From the NCBI RefSeq assembly GCF_023074175.1, contig NZ_JADPKS010000087.1:1-50167 (forward strand): a DNA stretch of 50,167 nucleotides, in the 5' to 3' direction. Within the stretch, counting starts at the first letter, position 1, and the number at the start of each line of letters is the position of its first letter. Below are positions 9,190-17,904 of the stretch, piece by piece. The DNA comes from Bradyrhizobium sp. 139. GTDB taxonomy: Bacteria; Pseudomonadota; Alphaproteobacteria; Rhizobiales; Xanthobacteraceae. The translations under genes and the position numbers were made by a program. The notes under the pieces are model-generated. The model was not told the DNA's origin. It saw only the letters and a program-made list of their open reading frames with translations, and did not search any database.

Positions 9190-9290
9190 TGCCGAGTTAG
9201 TATCTCAGCGGTACGGCACCGCTTCGGTGCCGGACTGGTACGGTACCGGTGCCGAACTAGTACGGTACCAATGCCCAACTGGCACGGCCG
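9190..9290. repeat. Tandem 22-bp iteron-like repeats
   Basis: Two adjacent 22-bp units, 9225-9246 and 9247-9268, share 20 of 22 bases. Each starts CGGTGCCG and ends GTACGGTAC. A third, more diverged unit occupies 9269-9290 (CAATGCCCAACTGGCACGG). A partial copy precedes them at 9190-9220 (ATGCCGAGTTAGTA and CGGTACGGCAC). The period equals two helical turns. An AT-rich stretch lies just to the left (9092-9125, ATAAATATGTTTTTGG). Left of that the HTH and TOPRIM/AAA genes are transcribed leftward. This combination resembles an iteron-type replication origin. Confidence 0.6.
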
Positions 9291-9300
9291 TGCAGCGCGT

Positions 9301-10314
9301 GGCTGTAGAAACAATCATCTCTTTCGCGTCGTTGACGTTCGCCTGCGACACCGGAGTGCCCCTGCTTCCGAGTGCATCACTACTCAGGCCTTTGGCCATG
9401 CCGACACACTGCGGTCATCCACCAATCTTTTCGTGAGCAGGTCAGCTTCTCACCTTCTTACCCGCCATCGGAATGGACTCTTTGCCGAGTTGCGAACGTC
9501 GTGCGGACGCCGTGCAGGGCGACACGGCCGAGACCTACTGACCTACTGATTTAAGCTAAGCGAGCATTGCCTTCGAAAAATTGCCGCCTTCCGAATGCAC
9601 CATCCGGCTTTGACGGCCATCGTGAAAACGTCGGAGGATACTCCCTCCTCCATATTGTGTTGATTGCGTTGCACTACTTGGCGCTTACTTCAATAGCTAC
9701 GGTCGAAAGCTACGAGATCGCCAAACGTCACGGGATTCTGGCTGCGAAAGACTGCCGCTGCGATGCGGAAGGCGAAGCTTGCGCGGCCGTTCGCACGGCG
9801 GGACATCGCCGTGGCTCTTTGAGCACGCTGAGATCGAACCGGGCTTAGGGGCTGCTTGCCCGATCTGATTGGAGAAGCTGGTTTCCGAGCGGCTGGATCG
9901 GACGCGCCGAGCGGCGGGAAGAGGGCAAAAGCCGAGGCCCTGCGATCATTGCGCGAAGCATGAGGAGCGTTGACCACCTAGGAGAGCCACTCTTGGATCG
10001 CAGCTCCCTTAACAAACGATGTCGCTTCGTAGAGGTTGGTCCGCTATCCCACCCGAAAGCAGACTTATTTTGCTCACTTTGAGTTTTGTCGTTCATGACC
10101 CGTTGCGGAAGTGGTCGGCTTAAGGGCGAGCGTCCTAAACCTTCGTATCGTTCCGTGACCCTTTAGATGCCGGCCGATTACCTACGTTCAATTGAGCTAC
10201 TGATCGCCATCGTCCTAGGCTGCGTGCGTCGGGAAAGCACGCAGGCTTATGAAGTGCGACAGTGAAAAAAGGATGAGCGACCAACAGCTGCGATAAAGCC
10301 AAGAGGAGACTACA
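9301..10314. other. Kilobase without a recognisable gene
   Basis: Several open frames exist but none has recognisable domains or consistent ribosome sites. A plus-strand frame over 9101-9436 runs through the repeats, so part of its sequence is an echo of them. AAGAGGAG at about 10301 is the ribosome site of the broken gene that follows. Confidence 0.4.
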
Positions 10315-10535
10315 ATGCTCAACTGCTCCGAAAGCATTAAATCTGGCAGTGCTGCGCGATGCGCTGTTTGTGAAGGCAAGTTTGGTCTCGTCCGGACTAC
10401 TCGTGGCGAACGCCTCTTTGTTCCAAGAAGTGCGTCGATCGCTTTAGACTTCGCAGGGAAAGTGACCGCAATTGGGTAGGCTGGCTCCAAATCGCCTTCA
10501 ACCAGCTCCCAGAGAACCGCGCGAGGGCCTTATGA
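10315..10535 (+). pseudogene. Small Cys-rich rhizobial protein, one frameshift
   Basis: The frame starts MLNCSESIKSGSAARCAVCE and continues GKFGLVR, after a strong AGAGGAG ribosome site. In the next frame the sequence continues YSWRTPLCSKKCVDRFRLRR and then NWVGWLQIAFNQLPENRARA to a TGA at 10533-10535. Together these form one short protein with a C-x2-C ... C-x3-C zinc-binding pattern, of a kind I associate with Bradyrhizobium-type genomes. A single missing base after CGG at about 10397 splits it. As it stands translation would continue out of frame to a TAG at about 10479, giving a 54-residue product without the second cysteine pair. The TGA overlaps the ATG of the following gene (TTATGA), so the intact form was translationally coupled to it. 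Confidence 0.7.
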
Positions 10536-10702
10536 CGGTCCAGATGTCACAACGAGGCAAGGCATATTTAGAGACAGCGCGGACTTTGCTCCGCGCTGCC
10601 CAAACCATGACTGACCACGTGATTGCGGGTCAGCTTAAGGCCCTTGCCGACGACTACCAGCGACGAGCTGAGAAAGCTTCGCATGCTGATCCGGCTAGAT
10701 GA
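10532..10702 (+). CDS. Small hypothetical protein coupled to the preceding gene
   Basis: This 56-residue frame begins MTVQMSQRGKAYLETARTLL and forms a helical, Ala/Arg/Gln-rich protein ending EKASHADPAR. Its ATG overlaps the stop of the upstream Cys-rich gene, which argues for this start rather than one 20 codons upstream. Small proteins with an RGKAYLE...LLRAAQTM pattern recur in rhizobial genomes next to the Cys-rich partner. The function is unknown. Because the upstream gene is frameshifted, coupling would now depend on ribosomes initiating independently. Confidence 0.6.
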   Translation: MTVQMSQRGKAYLETARTLLRAAQTMTDHVIAGQLKALADDYQRRAEKASHADPAR

Positions 10703-10741
10703 ATCTCCCGACCACATAGAGATTCCGGGATTGCGTCTGAG

Positions 10742-11038
10742 ATGAACGATCACTTTTGGCATGCGGCGCTTGTTGTACTCACTGTCATGCTGCCGATTTC
10801 TACCATCGGTCACGCACGCGCCCACGATTATCAGCACCCTGAGTTGAACGGTTGGTATGAAAGCTTGCATAGTGGCAAAGGACCCTGCTGCGACGGCAGC
10901 GATGCGAAGCACGTTGATGACGTCGATTGGGAAAGTAAGGATGGTCACTATCGCGTGCGCATTGATGGCGAGTGGGTTGATGTTCCGAACGACGCTGTCG
11001 TGGATGGACCGAACCGCGCTGGCCGTACGATGGTCTAG
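10742..11038 (+). CDS. Secreted small protein, truncated by a nonsense codon
   Basis: The 98-residue product has an N-terminal signal peptide (ALVVLTVMLPISTIGHARA), so it is periplasmic or secreted. The mature part reads HPELNGWYESLHSGKGPCCD and then DVDWESKDGHYRVRIDGEWV, a conserved small exported protein of Bradyrhizobium-type bacteria with a Cys pair. The frame stops at a TAG directly after GRTMV. Reading on in the same frame gives PYDLNGHPKARCFMPG, which looks like the natural C terminus, and the expected residue at the stop is Trp (TGG to TAG). About 16 residues including the last Cys are therefore lost. The gene may be inactive. The function is unknown. Confidence 0.7.
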   Translation: MNDHFWHAALVVLTVMLPISTIGHARAHDYQHPELNGWYESLHSGKGPCCDGSDAKHVDDVDWESKDGHYRVRIDGEWVDVPNDAVVDGPNRAGRTMV

Positions 11039-11177
11039 CCATACGACCTAAATGGTCACCCGAAGGCTCGCTGCTTCATGCCGGGGGCTGATCGCGAGCG
11101 CAGGGCGAACAGCAGTTCCCGCCCACTAGCTCCAACTCGTTCGATGCTGTGTATTGCTTCGCGTAAGGAGGCGCCAA

Positions 11178-11402
11178 ATGACAACCGGAAGATGGAATAG
11201 CCGCAACAGGATCACCAAAGAGATTCGGGAGCAAATCCTGTATGCTTATCTAGGCGATCCCATCAAAGGAACCGAAGTTGCGGTGAGCAACGGACTAACG
11301 GCCGCATACGCCTACAAGCTTGCTTATGAACGCGGGTTATTGCCGACTCGCGATGAGAAGCTGCTTGGGCGTAGCCATTCAGCGAGATTGGCATCAACAT
11401 GA
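11178..11402 (+). CDS. Small hypothetical protein, possible DNA-binding
   Basis: AAGGAGGCGCCAAATG gives an excellent ribosome site for the ATG at 11178. The 74-residue product begins MTTGRWNSRNRITKEIREQI and continues LYAYLGDPIKGTEVAVSNGL and TAAYAYKLAYERGLLPTRDE. The helix-turn-helix-like spacing (EVAVSNGLTAAYAYKLA) and basic character suggest nucleic-acid binding, but this is not a family I can name. It follows the small-gene cluster in the same direction. Confidence 0.6.
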   Translation: MTTGRWNSRNRITKEIREQILYAYLGDPIKGTEVAVSNGLTAAYAYKLAYERGLLPTRDEKLLGRSHSARLAST

Positions 11403-11660
11403 TTGTCCTCACTCCAGAGACAAAGGCAAGCGGCTCAGAAATCGTCTGCTTGTAAGGGCAGAACGGAAGTGATCGGCCGGGCCTCAAAATGGCGCTTTCT
11501 GACCCTCAACGGACATTAGGTGGGGAATCCCCGGTCAAGCGCATTTGGGCCGCTCGCCAGCCTGATCGGGGCGGAAGGACCAGCTATTCCTCTCGGGCGA
11601 AGCGGCTATGATTTCAGCACCGTTTCCGCCGGCTTCATTGGGCCGCGCCGCGGAAACGGC
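11403..11660. other. Intergenic, nothing recognised
   Basis: This is the convergent gap between the small plus-strand gene and the 3' end of the Crp/Fnr regulator. No terminator hairpin with a T-run was found. Confidence 0.4.
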
Positions 11661-12431
11661 TCACATGGCATCGCCCGATTCACCTACTGCATCATCGCGC
11701 GCAACCAAAACGCGAGATCGAGCTGTAGTCATCGCGAAGATCTCCTCGACCACGAGGCGCAGGGTATCGTGGCATTCGCACGCCGCCGCCGCGAGCTGCG
11801 ATCGGTCGATTTCGATCTGGCCTCGTCGCTCAGATCTGATCGCTCCGGATGCGCGCAGATTGCGCATCAGGAGCGTCATCGTCGTTCGTCGCACACCGAG
11901 CATTTGCGACAGCGCCTCATGGGTGAGCGGGAGGACGTCATGGTCGATGCGGTCGCGAAGATGGAGCAGCCAGCGTGCCATACGGGCCTGGACCGGATGC
12001 AGCGCATTGCAGGCCGTGCCGAGCTGAAACTGAGTCAGCATCGCCCTCATGTGCATCTGGATCGCGTGCCGGATCGCGGGGCTCCGGTTGAACGCGGCTT
12101 GAAATCGCGATGCGGGGATCCGCGAGGCGGTGCCCGCCGCACGAACGACGGCGATAATGGCCGAAGGTGACGGCCCTAGCACGGAAAGAACCCCTACTGC
12201 TCCCTCGCGCCCGACTGCGGCGGTGGCGACCGTCTGCCCGTTCGCCATGTCGAACATCAGCGAGATGGCGCCGCTGTGAGGGAAGAACACATGCTCGATC
12301 TGATCGCCCGCTCGCGAGAGGACCGCGTCCTGATCGAGCCCGACCGTCTCTAAGCCGGGCACCAGCAGACCGAAATCTGCTGGCGGCAGCGCTGCCAGAA
12401 GGCGGTTACCCTTCACTGGGTTACCCTTCAC
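11661..12431 (-). CDS. Crp/Fnr-family transcriptional regulator
   Basis: The 256-residue product has an N-terminal cyclic-nucleotide-binding-like beta roll (HVFFPHSGAISLMFDMANGQ, then AAVGREGAVGVLSVLG) and a C-terminal winged helix (LPLTHEALSQMLGVRRTTMT). This is the architecture of the Crp/Fnr superfamily. The branch with FFPHSG and VGREG motifs lacks the FNR cysteine cluster and is common in Bradyrhizobiaceae. The start is a GTG within a 14-bp direct duplication, so two equivalent GTG starts exist (MKGNPVKGN; the second is five codons in). No ligand can be assigned. No partner gene lies in the same transcription unit. Confidence 0.9.
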   Translation of the reverse strand: MKGNPVKGNRLLAALPPADFGLLVPGLETVGLDQDAVLSRAGDQIEHVFFPHSGAISLMFDMANGQTVATAAVGREGAVGVLSVLGPSPSAIIAVVRAAGTASRIPASRFQAAFNRSPAIRHAIQMHMRAMLTQFQLGTACNALHPVQARMARWLLHLRDRIDHDVLPLTHEALSQMLGVRRTTMTLLMRNLRASGAIRSERRGQIEIDRSQLAAAACECHDTLRLVVEEIFAMTTARSRVLVARDDAVGESGDAM

Positions 12432-12432
12432 T
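12404..12432. repeat. 14-bp direct duplication at the regulator start
   Basis: GGTTACCCTTCACT occurs at 12404-12417 and again at 12419-12432. On the minus strand each copy provides a GTG start codon followed by the same four codons, so the duplication repeats the start region of the Crp/Fnr gene in frame. Confidence 0.8.
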
Positions 12433-12436
12433 GTAG

Positions 12437-13093
12437 GTGACCAGTTGTGAGGAATCTGCCGCCAACGGCGGCCTCAACATTTTCTTAAATCTGCTTTCTC
12501 TAGGCGCACCAGGATCCAATTCACTTGCAGACGCATTCTCTCGCAACAATCAGGCTCCTAACGCTCGCGACTGCGAGGCGTCACATCCTTTGCGTTGCCT
12601 TGAAAAACGCAAGCTAGCGTCGCGCAGAACTGGCATGCGGCAAATGCATTTATTGTTATGACTGTCATTAGCTTGTTCTTATTGACGCGCCGCAATTGAA
12701 TGAAGCCATTCGATGCGCCAGGAAAAGTGGGATCAAAACAACACTTGCCCTTGATCTGACGATCGGCAGCAAGGACAGTCCCGGCGAGCGCTTTGCCGCC
12801 TCAATGTATTTGCTGGATTGATCCACGACGCCTATATCGCGCTGACGGGAACAGTGGACCGCGCCCGTCGCCTTCTTCACGCGACTTGCTTCGTCCGCAC
12901 ATGGCCCATCAGTGAAGTAACGGCGCAACTCGTTGAGGTCCGCTCAGCGAGGCATGGCGGACCAGATTTGCTCCGGTTGAGTTCTTCGCGTTTTGACCCA
13001 AAGCCGACCTGCGGAAGCTCTGCCTTGTCCGGCGACGAAGCGGAAATTAGATCGAGCGGTTATTGCGGTTACCTGTATGGCGTCACAACCCCA
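12437..13093. other. Intergenic region without a convincing gene
   Basis: Frames of up to about 95 codons occur on both strands but lack protein-like composition or ribosome sites. No RNA gene was recognised. Confidence 0.4.
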
Positions 13094-16000
13094 CTACAAG
13101 TCTGCCAGTAACTTGCGAGCTTCCACGAGATCGCGCGTTTCCAAGCCCTCGTTGAACCAGCTGTAGATCGGCACAAGTGCGTCGCGCGCCTGCTGCCGCA
13201 CGCCGCGTACCGCGTGGAGTCTGGCGCGCGCAACGCTTGCGCGAAGCTCGGGCAGCTTTGCTCCCTGGGCAGCGGCAATTTCAATCGCCGCCTCGAACTC
13301 CGCGTCCGCTTGGATTACGGCCTCCTCCCCGGCTGCCAGCAACAGCAGTTCACCGCGCTCCCGGTGAAGCTCGACGCCGCACCAGCTCTCGCGACTTGCG
13401 TCCGCAATAGCGACCGCTTCGTCAATGAGCCGAAGCCCGGCCATGGCGTTTCCAGCCTTGCGATGGAGCGCGGCGAGCAAGCCAAGATGGTGCGGAATAC
13501 GCAATCCCGCACTGGTTCGCCGGAAATCCTCAAGCCCGGCATCAAAGTCCGCAAGACCTTCGTCAAGCCGGCCGGATTCAGCGATTGCCCAAGCGCGAAC
13601 GAGGCTGGCCCAGGCGCCATAGTAGTCGAAGCGATACTCGGCGCAGATATCGCGTGACTCAGCAGCGGCTTTCAGTGCGGCATCGGGCTCTCGCCGGAAC
13701 TGATAGAGCATCGCCAGATAGTTGAGCGCGAGCGCGATGCTGAATGGATGTGAAATCTCGCGCGCGACGGCGAGCCCTTCCTCAGCAACCTTAAGGCTAC
13801 GAACGGGATAGCCGAGATGCCAGTCGCAATGGCTCATGTAGGCACGGCAGAATACGCTCATGTCGATTCCGTAAACGTCGGAATAGTAGCGGCCGCGGTG
13901 TTCCCCGGCTTGTGCGCTTCTCTCGAGCCGGTCGCGTGAGAATTGAAACTGGCCGAGGTGGAACGAGAGCACACCCGCAAGATGATCGGCCTCGGCCTGA
14001 CGAAGGGGATCACCGCTTCGTTTCGCCAGTACGTCAGTCTCCTCGACGAGCTTTATGACCTCGCGCAGGTTGGCGCGCACGTGATAGACGTGGCCGAGCC
14101 CCTTCAAGGCCGCGGAGAGATCATCCTCGCTCTGCAGCTCGCGACTGAGCTCCTGGGCGCGCTGGAACGCCGCTTCTGCCTCGCGTGAAGCAAAGCCTTT
14201 GGTTGCAATCAGCGGCCCGCCAAGCCCAAGCTGCAGGGCAAGCTCCAAACGCGAGCGTGATGCTCCGGGAGGAAGCGCTTGGGCGCACTCGAGCCCCGAT
14301 CGCAAATGGGCAATTGCCTCCATATTCGCCGATCGGGCGGCCGCAAGCCGACCTGCCCTCAGCCAGTATGGAATGGCCTTCTCTGCCAATCCCGCCTCGC
14401 CGAAATGACGGGCGACGAGTTCCGGCTGTGCTTCGCCGAGCTGCGGAAACCGCGCTTGGATCGATGTGGCAATCCGCGCGTGTAGCTCCTGGCGGCGCCG
14501 CTTGAGCAGGCTTTCGTAGGCGGCGTCGCGCACCAGGGCGTGCTTGAAAACATAGGTAGCGGAAGGCGCGAGGCCCCGCCGGAAAACGAGCTCTGCCGCT
14601 ACCAAGCGGTCAAGCGCCGCGGCGAGCTCCACCTCTTGCATCGACACGACCGCAGCGAGCAACTCGTGATCGAACTCGCGGCCGATACAGGCTCCGATCT
14701 GGGCGACTTCCTTGACTGGAGCAAGGCGGTCAAGCCGCGCCATCAAGGAATCGTGCAGCGTCGCCGGGATCGCCAGGGACGGGAATGCTCCGGCGAGCAC
14801 GTAGCGAGCGCCGGTGTAGCGGAGGATCCCGGCTTCAAGCACGGCCTTCGTGAGCTCCTCGGTGAAGAGCGGCACACCCTCGGTCCGCGCCAGGATCTGG
14901 CCGAGGACCTCGGCGGGAAGCGCTTTGCCTTCGGTGATCCGGTCGACGAGTGCAACCACCTGTGCCTGCGGCAGGCGGTTTAGCATGAGCAACGTGACGT
15001 GCGGAAAGCCGGTCCATGGCGGTGGGAGTTCCGGGCGGAATGTGGCGACGACCAGCACTGGCAGGTCCTGAAGACGATCCACGATCTGGTCGAACAGCTC
15101 GCGCGAGGTCGGATCGAGCCAATGCGCGTCTTCAAGCACCATCATCACCGGGCCACGAGCGGCAAGTCGATCGAGCCGGGCTAGGAACGTGCGGAACAGG
15201 AGCGCCTTCCTTTGCTGCGGCGACATCTCCGGCTGGGTGCTCGGCCTCTCGGTTGGAATGCCAAGCAGATCGGCAAAAAGCTGGATTGCATCGCTGGACA
15301 GGCCCTCGCCGTTTTCGCCAAGGAGTAATTCGAGGCGCTTGAACCGTTTTTCCGCGGCATCATCTGGTGCGAACCGCGCCTCCCGCTCGAGCTGCGAGAT
15401 GAAGGGAAAGAGCGGGCTGTTCAAGTGATGCGGCGAACAGGCGTAGCTAACCGGCGTGATTGGCTCGGCCTTTAGCCGTTCGCGCAGCGCGAGCGCCAAT
15501 CGCGATTTTCCGATTCCTGGCTCGCCAAAAATCAGGACGACCTGTCCAGCCCTTCCTTCTGCAAGTCGCCAGCGTGACAGCATCAAATCGAGCTCCTCGC
15601 CGCGCCCGACGAGTGGCGTGACGTGAGCTCCGTGCAAGGCCTCGAACCTGCTCTCTGCCCTGCCTTCGCCGACGACCTGCCACGCTTGCATCGGCTCGGC
15701 AAAGCCCTTGAGCTGGAGGGAACCGAGCCCAACAAATTCGAACAGATCGCCGACCAGGCGGCGCGTGCTGTCGGCGATGACGACCGTACCGGGCTCCGCA
15801 GCCTGTTGCAGACGGGCAGCGAGATTAGGCGTTTCCCCGGTCACCGCTTCCTCCTTCGCAGAACCTTCGCCGAGCAGATCGCCCACCACCACAAGCCCGG
15901 TGGCGATGCCGATGCGTGCTGCCAGCAGGCCTCCTGCGCCTGACGACATGCCGCTGACTACTTTCGCGACGGCTAGTCCCGCTCGGACGGCTTGCTCTGC

Positions 16001-16423
16001 CGCATCTTCGCTTGCGCGCGGCCAGCCGAAATAAGCCTGTACCCCGTCTCCCAAAAACTTCGCGACGTGGCCGTCCAGTCGCGCAATCTCTCCCGCCACC
16101 GTATTCGAGTAGGCCCGCATGACCTCGCGCAGCTCCTCGGGATCTAGACGGCGGCTGAGGTCAGTCGAGCCGACGAGATCGACGAACATGAGAGTGAGCT
16201 GACGGCGCTCAACCGACGTGGGGGGCCGAGCCGCCGCCAGGTCCGCTGGCAGCAAGCCGATTGCATCGAGAATCTTCCGCCGATGGCCTACGGCCTGGAC
16301 TCCAATCTCCTTGAGATCATCGACCGTGAGGCGAGGCAGCACCTCAAGGTCGATGCCGTTCTCACGGAATGTCTGCTCATAGGATTGTAGTCCAAGGGCG
16401 CGCAGCCATTCTCCGATGTCCAA
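13094..16423 (-). CDS. SAM - class III nucleotidyl cyclase - AAA ATPase - TPR signalling protein
   Basis: The 1109-residue product has an N-terminal SAM domain (residues 1-60, WLRALGLQSYEQTFRENGID), then a class III adenylate/guanylate cyclase domain (about 75-255). The metal-binding aspartates are present at residue 82 (MFVDLVGST) and 125 (FLGDGV), and the Asn/Arg pair lies in PNLAARLQ. An STAND-like ATPase follows, with Walker A GEPGIGKS near 305 and Walker B VMMVLEDAHWLDP near 450. The last 400 residues are alpha-helical TPR-like repeats. It probably makes cAMP in response to a signal sensed by the SAM or TPR part. It lies 38 bp downstream of the FAD oxidase gene on the same strand, suggesting co-transcription. 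The domain calls are confident; the signal and the true nucleotide product are unknown. Confidence 0.93.
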   Translation of the reverse strand: MDIGEWLRALGLQSYEQTFRENGIDLEVLPRLTVDDLKEIGVQAVGHRRKILDAIGLLPADLAAARPPTSVERRQLTLMFVDLVGSTDLSRRLDPEELREVMRAYSNTVAGEIARLDGHVAKFLGDGVQAYFGWPRASEDAAEQAVRAGLAVAKVVSGMSSGAGGLLAARIGIATGLVVVGDLLGEGSAKEEAVTGETPNLAARLQQAAEPGTVVIADSTRRLVGDLFEFVGLGSLQLKGFAEPMQAWQVVGEGRAESRFEALHGAHVTPLVGRGEELDLMLSRWRLAEGRAGQVVLIFGEPGIGKSRLALALRERLKAEPITPVSYACSPHHLNSPLFPFISQLEREARFAPDDAAEKRFKRLELLLGENGEGLSSDAIQLFADLLGIPTERPSTQPEMSPQQRKALLFRTFLARLDRLAARGPVMMVLEDAHWLDPTSRELFDQIVDRLQDLPVLVVATFRPELPPPWTGFPHVTLLMLNRLPQAQVVALVDRITEGKALPAEVLGQILARTEGVPLFTEELTKAVLEAGILRYTGARYVLAGAFPSLAIPATLHDSLMARLDRLAPVKEVAQIGACIGREFDHELLAAVVSMQEVELAAALDRLVAAELVFRRGLAPSATYVFKHALVRDAAYESLLKRRRQELHARIATSIQARFPQLGEAQPELVARHFGEAGLAEKAIPYWLRAGRLAAARSANMEAIAHLRSGLECAQALPPGASRSRLELALQLGLGGPLIATKGFASREAEAAFQRAQELSRELQSEDDLSAALKGLGHVYHVRANLREVIKLVEETDVLAKRSGDPLRQAEADHLAGVLSFHLGQFQFSRDRLERSAQAGEHRGRYYSDVYGIDMSVFCRAYMSHCDWHLGYPVRSLKVAEEGLAVAREISHPFSIALALNYLAMLYQFRREPDAALKAAAESRDICAEYRFDYYGAWASLVRAWAIAESGRLDEGLADFDAGLEDFRRTSAGLRIPHHLGLLAALHRKAGNAMAGLRLIDEAVAIADASRESWCGVELHRERGELLLLAAGEEAVIQADAEFEAAIEIAAAQGAKLPELRASVARARLHAVRGVRQQARDALVPIYSWFNEGLETRDLVEARKLLADL

Positions 16424-16461
16424 CTTCGCCTCCCAGCTATCGGTTCTCCTCCCGTCTCTCG

Positions 16462-17904
16462 TCAGGCTGCCGGCCGCTGTGCGGCGGACGGCTGGACGTT
16501 CTGGTTCAACCGGAACAGGTTGGCGGGATCGTACTTGGCCTTCAGCGCCGCGAGACGAGCGTAGTTCGGACCATAGGCGCCGGCCACGCGATCGGCCTCG
16601 TCTTCCGGCATGAAGTTGACGTAGACGCCGCCGGTTGCGTGGGGCGCAGTCTCAGTAAAGAGCTTACGCGCCCAGGCGATCGAACGTTGCTCGTCAGCCA
16701 CGTCGCGCCATCGCGTATGCACGTTCATGACGAACTTTGCATCGCGGTGGGGAAATGCCGTGGCGTCGACAGCCTTGCGGCTGGTGGCGCCGCCGAGCTG
16801 ACCAATGAAAATCTCGCACTCCGCGGTCGGCAAGCTCGCCGCGTGGCTCACGAGGATATCGAGGAGGGCGTCGCTGAGCTCAACGAAATTGTGCGACTTC
16901 CAGTAATTGTAGGCGCCGGGCGTGAGCAGCGGGTCGAACGCGGTCTGCCAGGCCGCGAATGGCTGCATGCCGATCACGTCGGCGATTGGCTCTCCGAGCC
17001 GGCGCAACGGGTCCAGCGCGCGATTACCCTCGCTCTCCCCGCCTGTGTAGCAAACGGCGAACGCGACGATCTCCTTGCCGTGAACCTCGGGAGGCAAGAA
17101 CGGCAGCGGCGGCGCCTGTCTCAGCACCACCCACACCGTCAGTTCGTCGGGCGCCTTGGCAGCGACATCGCGATAGCCTGCAAGCAGCTCCTTCGCCCGC
17201 GCAAAGGGATGGACGATGAGTCCAGCCAAAACCATAGGGCCGACGGGATGCAGGCGGAACTCGAAGGAGCTTACCACGCCGAAATTGCCGCCGCCTCCGC
17301 GCAGCGCCCAGAACAGGTCAGTATTTTCGGCGATGCTCGCGCGGACAAGCTCGCCTTCGGCCGTCACCACGTCGGTCGAGATCAGGTTGTCGGCGGCAAG
17401 CCCGAACTTGCGGCTCAGCCATCCGAAACCACCGCCCAGCGTCAATCCCGCAACGCCGGTCGTCGAGTTGATGCCGAGCGGGGTGGCAAGGCCGAAAGCC
17501 TGCGCCTCCTTGTCGAATTCGCCCAGCGTTGCGCCCGGCTCGACCCACGCGGTGCGGTGAAACGGATCGATCCGGACCGAGCGCATCAGCGAAAGATCGA
17601 TCAACAGCCCGCCCTCACAAACGGCATTGCCTGCGATGTTGTGGCCGCCGCCGCGCACGGCGATCAAAAGCCCGTGCTCACGCGCAAACCGCACGGCACG
17701 AATGATGTCTGCGGCTCCCCTGCAGCGCACAACCGCACCTGGGTGGCGGTCGATCATCGCATTCCAGATCGTGCGCGCCTCATCGTAGCCCGGCTCCTTG
17801 GCCAGGCAGAAATTGCCCCGTAGCGTCTGGCGAAAGGCAGCTATCGCATCGCTTCCAAGCGTAGTCGCCCCGCCCTGCAGCGAGGTCAGCCGGATCTCCG
17901 TCAT
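16462..17904 (-). CDS. FAD-linked oxidase of the berberine-bridge (PCMH/BBE) type
   Basis: The 480-residue product has an FAD-binding PCMH domain (residues about 40-215) with AVRGGGHNIAGNAVCEGGLL, where the His is the usual covalent flavin-attachment site, followed by GLTLGGGFGWLSRKFGLAAD. The C-terminal BBE segment ends YDPANLFRLNQNVQP, diagnostic of this group of oligosaccharide, alcohol or alkaloid oxidases. It is probably cytoplasmic, as no signal peptide is visible. The substrate cannot be told. GGAGGAGATGCC precedes the ATG, a strong ribosome site. The cyclase gene follows after 38 bp, so the two are likely one unit, although a functional link between an oxidase and a cyclase is not obvious. 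Confidence 0.92.
   Translation of the reverse strand: MTEIRLTSLQGGATTLGSDAIAAFRQTLRGNFCLAKEPGYDEARTIWNAMIDRHPGAVVRCRGAADIIRAVRFAREHGLLIAVRGGGHNIAGNAVCEGGLLIDLSLMRSVRIDPFHRTAWVEPGATLGEFDKEAQAFGLATPLGINSTTGVAGLTLGGGFGWLSRKFGLAADNLISTDVVTAEGELVRASIAENTDLFWALRGGGGNFGVVSSFEFRLHPVGPMVLAGLIVHPFARAKELLAGYRDVAAKAPDELTVWVVLRQAPPLPFLPPEVHGKEIVAFAVCYTGGESEGNRALDPLRRLGEPIADVIGMQPFAAWQTAFDPLLTPGAYNYWKSHNFVELSDALLDILVSHAASLPTAECEIFIGQLGGATSRKAVDATAFPHRDAKFVMNVHTRWRDVADEQRSIAWARKLFTETAPHATGGVYVNFMPEDEADRVAGAYGPNYARLAALKAKYDPANLFRLNQNVQPSAAQRPAA

Noticed and set aside
9281..9296. TGGCACGGCCGTGCA in the repeat region as an RpoN promoter
   Set aside because: GG to GC spacing is one base short.
9441..9460. GTCAGCTTCTCACC as a TtsI (type III secretion) box
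   Set aside because: Only the first half matches; the TCGAAAGCT half and the C-run are absent, and no effector gene follows.
11520..12170. 216-codon plus-strand open frame
   Set aside because: Antisense to the Crp/Fnr regulator and without protein-like composition.
16369..17823. 484-codon plus-strand open frame
   Set aside because: It is antisense to the FAD oxidase gene, whose protein is clearly real; the frame has no domains.
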